Assembly: GCA_036365455.1 (NCBI GenBank)
Contig: JAWQUS010000007.1
Coordinates: 14,648,001 to 14,712,000, forward strand
Direction of reading: 5' to 3'
Length of the DNA: 64,000 nt
From: Macrosoma leucophasiata
Taxonomy: Eukaryota; Arthropoda; Insecta; Lepidoptera; Hedylidae
Made by a program: the position numbers and the translations under genes. Below, in pieces: positions 10,701-22,700 of the stretch (positions are counted from its first letter, which is position 1; each line of letters begins with the position of its first letter). Below the pieces are notes generated by a model. It had not been told where the DNA came from. It was given only the letters and a program-made list of their open reading frames with translations, and did no database searches.

Positions 10701-13700
10701 GTCTCTGCAGAGAGCTGGAAAGTCATGAAATTTTTTTTTTCACATATTTTGAAAATATTATGTGAAAAAATGTCCAAAAGTTCTTTTGAAGATTGCTTGA
10801 AATCGGAAATCATACAAACATTTATTTTTACGCACTAATTCGATTATCTTTTCACTGATATTCATCACGCCGTTGTAAAAAAATACAACAGTCGCCAACC
10901 GCTCTCGATGCGCTGCACTGCCTCCGGTGGGTCGTGACAAAATGACCGTAATACAACAGCGTTGCCCCGCGCTCAAGCTGCCCTGCGCTGCGCCTGTCCC
11001 GCGCCCGCTCCGCCTGGTTTGTCCTCCGGCAGTTGCAGTGCCGCGCGGCGCGGCGCAGTTTGAGCGCGGGCCCGCGTTCAAATTTAGTGTAACGCAGTTC
11101 AAAGAGTTTCTTGTATTACAACTTAGGCATTCAAACAAAATTCAAATTCATAAGACCCTCCCGATTTCCCCGCCTCACCCGACCTCCTTTTCTCTTCTAT
11201 GGGCGACGCTTGGTATTCTCTACGTCCTACGCACACAGGTGCACGTGTAAATACACGTCACTTATTGATGCTGTGTAATAGAGATCATATTAAGCGTTTG
11301 TATGGATTCCGCGATGTGCTACCGGGCAGTGTAATAGCATTCAGGGAGTTAGGGCGCCCCGTCGCCGCCACGCGAGCAGAGTGAAACAGATGTCCGTGTC
11401 GTATGAAACAAACTGCACACGATGTCGTTTAATAAAGAAAATTCTGTATAAATATAGAATTGTAATATTATTATTTTTCACAACACACGCGAGTGAACTT
11501 AAAAATAAAGAAAAATGGAAATAAAAATTTGACTTCAGGCAGGAATAAATAAAAATATTACAATTATAACAACACAAATACGAGTATACATATAGCCATT
11601 TATTAGTTACCAATGGATGTCGTTCACCGACCCTAAATCAGAATGGGAAAGAAAAATTGGACGTTCAGGTTAAGGACTTCGGTAGTTTAGTGGTAAAGCA
11701 GCTGGACTGGGTATCCTGAGGTCGCAGGTTCGACTCCTGCCTGAAGTCAAATTTTCCTTTCCGTTTTATACAATCTAGGTGCCATTATCGTAAGCTTGCA
11801 AGACGTGTTAGTCGTATGACCGTCGCTCTTCAACTGAGTTAGGGCCCTGTCGACCGGATAGTGTAATAAGCGGCAACCCGGTGCGAGGCCACGCCCACCC
11901 TTTTTACCGGACCCTGAATACCGTGTCGTATAATCACCGCAATACTCGACACTCGATGGGTACGTTCCGCAACGGCCTCGACCACGACCGCTAAAAATGC
12001 CGCCATGACGTTCCACTAGCGTAAAAAGGCCGCGGGCGTTGTGGGCGAATCTCATAAGTGGAACGTGCATCCAATATGGCGGTATGATGAAATCGTTCTT
12101 TTTTTAAATACCTGCTACGTTTTAGTAAAAGCCCACTTCGACTCACCAATATTTAGTGGTTGCTATGCGGTCGCGAACAGTGACCTCTTCATAGGGCAAC
12201 ACGGGCCACTGCGCCGGCAGCGGACCAAAGGGGAGTAGCCATAGCGTCTATTACCGATCTAAAACAGTCTTGTAATTTTTTGCGGGGGGAAATGCGAGTG
12301 ACAGACACAGACTACAAAAATCTTCTATTACTACGAAACTCACATCTTGACTCTAACAAAAACATAAACGCGCACACATTTAAACATCTAGGCGACAGGC
12401 GTAGGCCCACTTGGGCTTGTACTTTGACAGAGGGTAAAGCCTGCATATGGCTACTCCCCTCCAGTCTGCCGCGGCCGGTGGCCCGTGTTACTTATGGATG
12501 TCATCAATGCGCGCGTGACACTAAATAGGCGCAACGATTGTAACGCCCTCTTTTTCTTTGTCGCGAGCGATCGTTCGACATCATAGATGTCGTCACTGTT
12601 CGCGACTGCATCACGCCCACTTCGCCCACAAAATATTGGTGGTTGGTGGGTCGGAGTGGGCTTTACAATCGTTGCAGCCGTTTAGTGGAACGCACCCGAA
12701 TCTAATGACAACACAATGACAGCGAATCATCATGACTTGACTGACACTGACACTGACAGTTGTCTCCGACGTTTTGTAATTTTTGCTTTTGCCAAAGAGA
12801 TAGTTGCTTTTGTAAAAAACGAGAAAAATAATTTCCTTCTCGTTATCAGTTAGTTTTTTGAAAATGCCAGTACCAGGTGGAGTATACCAAAGTCAAGGCC
12901 CTACGTGCTTTGATAAAATGAAAATGGGTTTCATGATAGGATTTTGCGTTGGTATGGCTAGTGGGGGCTTGTTCGGCGGATTTACTGCTTTGAGGTTAAA
13001 TATTTGTGTTTAATATATAAATATCTACCTAATCATTTTGTGGGTGTATATAAGTTTCATATTAACGTAATTATATTGCAGGTACGGCGCTAGAGGTCGC
13101 GAACTGGTGCATTCAGTTGGAAAAGTAATGCTGCAGGGAGGAGGAACATTTGGTACATTCATGGCTATTGGAACCGGTATTCGTTGTTGATGTGAATTTT
13201 CCTGTTATTTACGATATTTTTGTACATAAATTGATATTAGCCTTTAGTTAAATGTATGATTCAATATAATAAACTGTAATTTTAAGTAAAGCTATTTCCT
13301 TTGATTCATTTGTTTTATATTTACATTAGTTTTTATATTTAGTTCCATTTATGAAATAAATTGTTTCTTCACAACTACTTGCATGGGACAAAGTGGTAAT
13401 GAAGACTCACCCAAAAGACCCCTAACTCGAGTGGATCATTTTATGCTTTTGGGGTGAAGGAGTAAGGAATATTCTCATAATTGAAATTCTAATTGATAAA
13501 TTCATAATCCAAATGTACATTATAAGAACATACTTTCTTTGGCCAGTCCCATTACACCATCCAATGGAGCTGTATTAGCACTCTTGATATCTGTTCCAAA
13601 TGATAAATGTTTGATAATGTGTGTTGTGTTAAACATAGATGATGAATAGGGTTGCACATCATGAACATGAACATGATTTATGGTGAAACTCTTTCCTGGT

Positions 13701-16700
13701 GCAATATGGAAACTTCCGCCAACCTGTGAACAAATAATTAGCAATGAAAACTGATTATACAGAAACATAAAACCTATATAAAATTCTTGTATCACAGTGT
13801 TTGTTAATTTCTTGGTAGATTTTTATAAAATTTGTTTTGTTAGGTCTGAGAGGTTGTAAACAATTTTTTTTAAAGTTAACATGGACAGCCAGTATTAAAT
13901 AAGAATCTTAACGATAAAAATAAAAGTATATATAAAGATTTATTAACAGTACTAATGTTGTCAAAATGTATAATCATCTCTCTTAAAAAATAACTTAAAT
14001 GCCTTTGCAGTTGAGTGTAGCTGGCCACTACTACTACGCCAGGATCCTGGATTTGAATCCTGGGATGGGGGTTATCAGAGGATAATGGTGTGAAATCATT
14101 TTTCACTGATTCTATAGCGATTTTTCAATTTTCGGGAAGTTTCCCAGTACCTACCTCAGAGTTTGGTAATGTGCCTGGAGACATCAACAGTCTAAAACGT
14201 AACCGGGGAATCGAGGGTGTTAGCATGTATGCTTGTATGCATGTATTTACCTCTTAAGGGAATATAGGCGTGAAGTTATAAAAAAAATTGAATAAAAATA
14301 TTTGATAAGTAATTATAATTTCATAATGATGATGAACACAGAGGGCGGCGAGGGCGACCCGCACCGGCTGCCACTCGTTTGGGGGACGCCCTCTCCAGTG
14401 GTCATCTATAAATAACCAAAATTGGTTAGCGATTTAGATGTGTCTGGGTGCCATCTATGTTACCTACGACACTGCCAAAGATACACCAACATCATAAAAA
14501 ACATATTATTTTATGATATGCTAACAGTACCAGCGGTCAGATTAGAAACAAGAGGTGACTAAATAAGGATAGAAAGTGGAGCACGTCAAGGTATTTATCG
14601 CTGTCCTAGAGAGCATATTTAAAACCCTTAAGTGAGAAATGAAGGGCATCAAGTTCAGTGGTTGCTGTTTCAACCATCATGCGGACTACATACCTACTTG
14701 TCATGTCTGAAGACGCAAGAGAACTGAATGAGATGATTAGTTAACTAGACAAAGAAAATACTTACTAATGAGTTGGTCTTAATACTAAAAAAACGATAAA
14801 ATAAAGATGTTTGATGTTTTACAACAAAGAGGTGGAAAGGAGCGCTAATATAACCTGGAGGAGATTTTAGTCACAGAAATAAATCTTAAAGGGAAGATAT
14901 AATTTACACCTCAAAAATATTGTCTTTGATACTCACATGTCTTTTATATAGTTTATTATACGGTACGGTCAACATGGACTCCCACCAACAATGAAAGAAG
15001 CAAATTAAGATTTACTCAAATAGCTATAGAGAACATTAATTCACAAAAAAAATAAATAGAAGTGATGACATTAGGAAGATAACCAACATAAAAGATGCGC
15101 GTACCCAATGAGCTTTTAAATACTATAACATCATTGCGCGTACCCAAGCCCTTAAACTTGAATGGCGATGGGTCAGTCATATCGCCCGAATGAAAGATAG
15201 CAGATGAACTGTACTGGCGACCAAATGGAAAGGCGACATAACCCTCTATTGCATAGAAAGCCATTTATGGCTGCTGAAATTAAATATTTTTAGTTTTAAT
15301 AAAAATTTAAAAAAATTGTTATGGCTCCATCAATCACTTATTCGTGGAATGGGACGTATTTTTTTTTGTGTATAAATAGAGCCATTTGCCAAGATAATTT
15401 CAGTTTTCACTGGCTTTGATAAATCAACAATTACCAGAAAAGGTAAGAAATATGTGTGTAAAAAATATAAAACCTATTGTCCAAGGGTTCTTTTTACTCC
15501 AACTTATATGTTTTTCATTAATCTTCGGTTTTTCTATTTCTTTTTCTCATTTTTTCATGGGAGCCACTTTTGGCTTTGTAAAACGCTGAGCCAGAAATGG
15601 CTTACCATGCATTCAGCGATTCCTTTTTCTACTTTTCCAGAATGATGCTATCACGTTTTTATGGCACTAATCGTTTCACTAAATCTATTCCCGCTCATGA
15701 TTCCATTAGTGATGACTCCGCATCTGACTTTGACGATGACCACATTCCGCTTTCTAACCTTCGCTTATGAAACTCCCGCAATCAACCAATCATTATACCA
15801 GAATCCGATTTGGATACTTCCGGCGACGACAACAAACAATATTGTTGATGAATCCTAAGCATTTTATTATAATCCTAAGCAAATGAAAAGAAACTATAAA
15901 TTTACTGGTAGCCTGGCTTTATCAGGTTGTATTCAAATGCTCGATTCACCGGCTGATTTCTTTATTTTTTTTTACTGACGAGCTGTACAGGTCATTATCT
16001 ACAAGCCAGCAAATATCAACAGATCTGAAATAGAACAGTTCATAGGAATTGTAATTTTCACTTCATTGGTCCATATGCCAGCCTCAAGAAGATATAGGTC
16101 TACTACTGTTGGCCAGAATCAGATAGCATAATGATGGCATGTATATGCCTCTGTATAAATTAAAACTCGCCATATCTGAACATTATACAAAGGCAGGAAA
16201 GACCATCACGAAGAAACGTAGCCGCCTCAGCACTACCGGTACTCCTGTACAAGGTACGCCTACCACAAGCACAGCTGCTACGTCTACTGGTCGTAACAAA
16301 TCGCCAGCACCACCCGTCAAAAGAGCACGTAAAGTCAGTGTTCAAGAAGTTCTATTGAATTCGGTGCGATATGGTAGAAGCGACCACTTTTCAGGGCACG
16401 ATGAACGTCGTCAGTTGTGCCAATATGGTTGTATGTTTCAATCGTACATAGAATGTAAAAAATGTAACGTTTACCTGTGTCTCAATGAGAATAGAAATTG
16501 TTTCAAAGACTTTCATGTTGTCTTAAAATTGTATTTCATGTGCATAGAAAGCCAGAAATGGCACGATCATAGAAAGTGCTAAATGCATACAAAGCCATTT
16601 ATGGCTTTTAATTTTATTTTTTTAAGTAAAGTACCTAATTTTTTTTTTCGATCCAATAAAACACAAATAAGACAAAAATATTTTTTTTTCTCTCATTCCT

Positions 16701-19700
16701 GGTAATTCATACAATAGAGGGTTAAGGAAGCGAACGGTAGTTCATCCGTACAACAGGTGGTCAGACAACATAGCTCAGGTCGCAGGTAAGAAATGAGTCT
16801 ATATGCGCAAAATCGGAACAATTGGAACAAGCTGCAAGAGGCCTTCTCCTGCCAGATTTTAGTCTATAATAACACACTACTAGCAACATTTTTATTCTAT
16901 TTGAATTAATTACTAACACTACTAACATTTATATTGTACGATAGAGAATTGGATTGAAGATATGAAATATAAAATTGGCTTCATTATCATCATAATTGAT
17001 AACAGCATTATCTCAATTAATGAGTTCTGTTAATATGATTTTCCAACTAACTACTGAGGTACAGTTAAGAAACTCGCAACTTAGGGGCCGTCCAATAAAC
17101 ACGTGATGTTTTTAGCGTCGTTTTGACCCCCCTCCTCCCCCATGGTGACACGTGGTGAAGTTTTAGATTAACCCCCACCCCCACCTCAGATCACGTGTAT
17201 TTATTTGGAATAAAACCGGTAGTATTTTATTTTAATATAGCGGAAAATCATCGGTCAAGGGAATAAAATCGCACAAAATATTATACTATCTATTACATAT
17301 CTTGTATTTGACGTGAAAATTGCCTAAACTGGCGCCTGTTAGGTCGAGACGAAATTGGCACTTTTCGGTTGAAATCGGGCACTCGAAGAAGAAATAAATA
17401 CACGTGGTATCTCCATATATGCCTCCCTCCCCCTTGAGATGTTTCGTGATTTTTTCGGATCTCCCCTTCCTCTTTCGAGCCTCACGTGATTAATGGACGA
17501 GCCCTTATCATGTAATAATATAGATTTTATTACCTACTAGCTGACCCGGTAAACATCGTTATGCCAAACAATTAATATAAAATAAAGCCATTGCCTTACA
17601 AAACAAAAAAAAAACATAAACATCAAGAAAGTGCCATCATTACCAGTAGAGTGGTCGGGGGAGGGAGAGGTGGGACAGTTGAGTCTGACAAAATTCGCAC
17701 TTCTCTTGATCGAGAAACTGTTTTCTCAAACTCACAGTATTTTTAAAGACCTATCCTAATATATTATTCAGTTGAGTCTGACAAAATTCGCACTTCTCTT
17801 GATCGAGAAACTGTTTTCTCAAACTCACAGTAAAAAATTCAGCTCAATTTTATATGTACTTAGGTACCCTAAAAATATTTCAAGATATCATTTGTGCCAA
17901 ATTACAGTTTTCTTTTTCTAATAGTCTACGAGGAGCTGTGAACAGATGAGAATGGCGAAACTATAAGGGTTCCTTGGGACATGGCGAAACTATAAGGTTT
18001 CCTTGTAGGCTATGGAACCCTAAAAAGCAAGATGGTGAAGTTAGAGAAAGTAGCTAGTTATTCTATAAATGGAAACTGTAATTGTCACCCAAATGTACCC
18101 TATTCACTTCCATGTATCCATACAATTGGCATCCTTCTTTTAATGCATTCGCAAGTTTCTCAACAGAACCATCATTCTTGCACTGTTCAACTGTAGATAA
18201 ATCTGGCATAGCCCATCTCCTTAATCTATATGCCTCTTTAACATCTTCACATGTGTTACAGCACCTATAACAATACAAGTGGGTTAATTTAACAGAATGA
18301 ACATACAGAATACAGTAGGCAAAACAGGTAAAAATATGTGATAAGGCGATTGATAATACAGTTAGAATAGAATAGAAAATCTTTTTATTTCGAATAGATC
18401 TTTACAGATACTTTCAAAACGTCAATAAATCATAAATTACCTAGAGTGAATAACCATTACATATAGTAAAAGCTAAATCATATATTAATAGTAAATTAAA
18501 ATTATAATTTAAACTCATAGAGCAACGCGGGCCAACGGTCGCGGCGGACCGGAGGGGGGAGTAGCCATAGCGTGTTTTACCGAAGTAAAATAGTCTGCTA
18601 TTTTTTGCGGGGGGAACACACACGTCTATTACTACGAAACTCACACCTTGACTTTAACTAAACACACCAACAATTTCACACACACATGTAATCATTCCGT
18701 GTCATAATAGTGTAAAGAATGATGCAACTAAATCGACAAGTCCCAAAAACCATAGTTGCGACAGACAAGTGTCGATTTAAAAAAAAAATTATCGATAAAT
18801 TACTTAACTCTGGGAAATAAGGTCTAAATGAAATACACTTTGTATTATTATAAAGATGGACTTTATTTATTATGTACTACCAATTTAACAAATAAGCTTG
18901 TAGCGTTATGCGCACGTATAGTCCGGTCAATTTAGACCAAAAAACGAGAGTGAAGTTACATAAAGTCCCAACAAGCTGAATTTCAGTGGAATTGTTCAAA
19001 TCATAATTATAAACAATGTCTAGAAGTTCCCCATCATTCCCGTGTATGGAAAAAAATGTATTCAAAGACAAAGGTAAAAAAAAAAGTTTTTCGCGATTTT
19101 CAGCAAAACGGTAAGTTTTATCATAAAAGCACCCTCGCAAAAATAGTAGATCATAAAATTAACTATAAAAATGTATCAATACTTTTTTCTTACGAGCCAC
19201 CGTTTCTGAGATACAACTTTTACTGGTGGTAGAGCTCCAGTGACGGAGTTCGCGGGCGTAGGCACCACCGCATTACCTAATACACTTGCCGCTAAATGGT
19301 AGTGTTCAGCACTATCGTGTTCCGGTCAGGTGGTAATGTACGGCCCTGTTATTTTCGGCACAGAGGCATAACACCTTAGGCCTCAGGAGTGGTAACGCAT
19401 CTGCATTTTGAACTTAGTCTTTGTGTGGGTGTCTATAGGCTGCAGTCATCACTTAACATCAATTTGAACTGCATGCTTGTTTATCACTTCCATTACATAA
19501 AAAAAAAAAAAACAACTATTCAAAAAGTTATAAAAGTTGTTATCGTCATAATATGCACACGTTTCCACGCCACCTATGAGGTAGTGTACTTTGTGCGTTT
19601 TTTTTTAATGTGTTTTCCCCAATAGTGCCTACTCCACGGGTCAGTTGTGATCCTGTTTAATGTAAAACTATTGCAAAATAACGAAAATTTTCAAAGATTG

Positions 19701-22700
19701 GAAAAGATCAAAGCGATGTAAATTAAAAAAAATGTTGAAGTTCATTCGTCTGATTCGTAAGTTTCAAATTCTTGTTCTTCTTCTTATTCTTCTTCGCCTA
19801 CTTCTTCTTCATCTTCATTTTGGATGCATGTCAATTGCGTCAATAGCGATGTATCGCACGATACTTCGTCGGAATCAAACGAATCCTCCATTGTTTGTGA
19901 TTCAATATTAGAGCACGACCGGCCTTGACAATTTGTGCATGCCAAAGAACAAAACAGTCCGACTTTTTTGCAACCACATTTAGCACTGCATCCCTTTTTT
20001 GCAGTTGCAAGAAATAGTTTTTCCGGCGCAGGTGGAAGTAAAGATTGAACTGGCTCTAATATATTGTTTACCAATTTCCAACCCCAGTCTGTAGGGTCTA
20101 GCTGATAACCAAGCCACACTTGAACTTGGTAATATACTCGAAAAAGATGTTGGTGAGCAGCAATTGAGGTTGGAGGAAGACAAGCTATTTGAACTTGTTT
20201 TTTATATTTAGTATTTTTAACGAAACATGCATATCGATGCTTATCTAAACAGGTAGTTTTTTTAGGAGCTCCGTTAATAGAAAGCAGAAAGCAGATGCCG
20301 TTGGTAATAACTTCTTGTTGAGTTAAATTACTCTTTATAAAAACTTCAGCACATTGAATTAAATCTTGTTTTTCAAACATTTTGAAAACTGCTGTTGTAA
20401 AATGCAGATGTCGTATCACAGCCAGTTATTGCGTAAAAATAATACATGATTTTGACACTTTACAAAAGTAAATAAACTTTTTGATGAATATATAATATAT
20501 CTTTTCCAATCTTTGAAAATTTCCGTTATTTTGCAATAGTTTTACATTAAACAGGATCAGAACTGAGCCGTGGAGTAAGCCTACTGGGGAAACCACATTT
20601 AAAAAACGCGCTAAGTACACTACCTCATAGGTAGCGTGGAAACGTGTGCATATTATGACGATAACAACTTTTATAACTTTTTGAATAGTTGTATCTCAGA
20701 AACGGTGGCTCGTAAGAAAAAAGTATTGATACATTTTTATAGATAATTTTATGATCTACTATTTTTGCCAGGGTGCTTTTATGATAAAACTTACCGTTTT
20801 GCTGAAAATCGCGAAAACTTTTTTTTTTACCTTTGTCTTTGAATACATTTTTTTCCATACACGGGAATGATGGGGAACTTCTAGACATTGTTTATAATTA
20901 TGATTTGAACAATTTCACTGAAATTCAGCTTGTTGGGACTTTATGTAACTTTAAATGTCTAATGTCTAAATTGACCGGACTACGTAGCAGGTCACGGAAT
21001 TTTTAGTTTATAAACATTATTAAAACTGACGGTTCTTATGTGTATGTTTATGTGTGTGTCACTTATCTATGGACGCCGGGCTTGTGAGCTATAAACTCTT
21101 GAGGCAAAATGACAACACTTGAAAGTCGGAGGCCTTGAAATGAATTAAACAAATGTCATTACTTCTTGCAGGAACGTAGGTTATTTTGTTATTACAAAAT
21201 GTTTTCTACGTTTCTCTTAAATTTGTATCTTTCAGAAAACTGCAATAAATAGTTAAAAATTTAAATATTTACAATTTATTTACTCGCGTAAGTATTATAT
21301 TATAATATTTTAACTATGTATCTAAACTAATGTTATAAAGCTGAAGAGTTTGTTTGTTTGAACGCGCTAATCTCAGAAACTACTATTCCGATTTGAAAAA
21401 TTCTTTCAGTGTTAGACAGTCCATTTATCGAGGAAAGCTTTATGCTTTATATATCATCACGCTAAGACCAATAGGAGCGGAGCACCAAAGAAGAATGTTT
21501 CCAAATCACGGGATTTTTTTCCCTATTGAGAGCTTCTACTGCGTGCGCTGCGTAAACGGTAAAAGTTTCACAAAAATCATGTATTATATATATTAGTTTT
21601 TTCCCTTCAAAAGTTCTAAACAAAAGTCCGCGACTTTTTGAAACTTATTTATGCCAACCAAAAGTTTTTCCAAAATAATGCATTATTTGCGCAGGTGTTC
21701 TTTTAAACATAACATTAATCCTTATCAAAATAAATATGTTATTCATCACAAGTATTTAATTTAAAACGAAAATGATCTTTACTTCATTCGATTCAAATCA
21801 ATATCTTGGGAGATATCGTAGTTTTAATATAATCGCAGCAAAATAATGATTGAGCACTGCCCGCTTAATGTACAAAGGCGGCCAGCAGTCATGAAGGGCA
21901 GGGCGGTGGAAAGCTGAAGAGTTTTTTTTTTATGTAATTAAGTGGCAAACAAGAATGCAGTTCACATTGATGTTAAGTAATGACTGCAGCCTATAGACAC
22001 CCACACAATGACCAGAGGTCAAAATTCAGATGCGTTGCCACGTTATGCCTCTGTGATGGTAATTACAGGGCCGTACATTACCACCTGGCCGGAACACGAT
22101 AGTGCTGAACACTACCATTTAGCGGCAAGTATATTAGGAAATGCGGTGGTGCCTACGCCCACGAGCTCCGTCACTGGAGCTCTACCACTAATAAAAAAAG
22201 TGGATCGATTTTTAAAATTCTTTTAGTGTAAGATATTCCATTTATCGAGGAAGGCTATAAACATCACGCTAAGATGAATAAGAGAGGAGCAGTAAATTTT
22301 GAGATTTCCTTGCGTGCGTAAATGGTGATAGTTACACAAAAATCGTTAGTTGTTGCGTTGCATTGTGTTTGTGGTTGTTGGTGGCATTGGTGGCGTTGGC
22401 AGCGTTGGTGGTGTTAGTGGCGTTGGTGGCTGGCATTGATAGCGTTGGTGGAAGTGGTGGCGTTATTAGTGTTAGTGGCGCTGGTAGCGTTAGTGGCGTT
22501 GGAGGCGTTGGTGGCGTTGATGGTGTTGTTGGCGGTATTGGTGGCGTTAGTGGCGTTGGTGGATCATGGTGCTCCGCCCCTATTCGTCTTAGCGTGATGA
22601 TATATAGCCTTCAGCCTTCCTCGATAAATGAACTGTCTAACATTGAAAGATTTTTTCAAATCGGAAAAGTAGTTTCTGAGATTAGCGCGTTCAAACAAAC

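Larger units (their letters stand above)
14560..16870 (+). mobile_element. Degenerate RTE-type LINE, split by a piggyBac element
   Basis: The + frames from about 14560 read ESGARQGI, then [14 protein letters not shown] text, matching the RTE polymerase segment around GVRQGD. Near 15060-15235 they read [29 protein letters not shown] and TKWK, which is the RTE C-terminal region. The frame resumes after the piggyBac element at 16726-16800 with [16 protein letters not shown], the usual RTE end. Stops and gaps show it was dead or decaying. Confidence 0.7.
18919..20982. mobile_element. Element with about 0.49-kb terminal inverted repeats (Polinton-like ends), carrying a Cys-rich protein fragment
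   Basis: The left arm is 18919-19708 (about 491 bp after removing a nested SINE and its duplication) and the right arm is 20499-20982 (484 bp), reverse complements with few differences. The termini read TAGTCCGGTCAATTTAGA / TCTAAATTGACCGGACTA. The flanks are ACGTA on both sides; taken as AGT...ACT ends, the 6-bp flanks are ACGTAT and ACGTAG, which resembles Polinton/Maverick ends. A long-TIR MULE or foldback element is an alternative. The inner 790 bp hold the frame at 19784-20419 (- strand). Confidence 0.75.

Noticed and set aside
10927..11250. 107-codon frame in a GC-rich stretch
   Set aside because: The frame lies over a GC-rich inverted repeat and is mirrored by an open frame on the other strand; no homologous domain.
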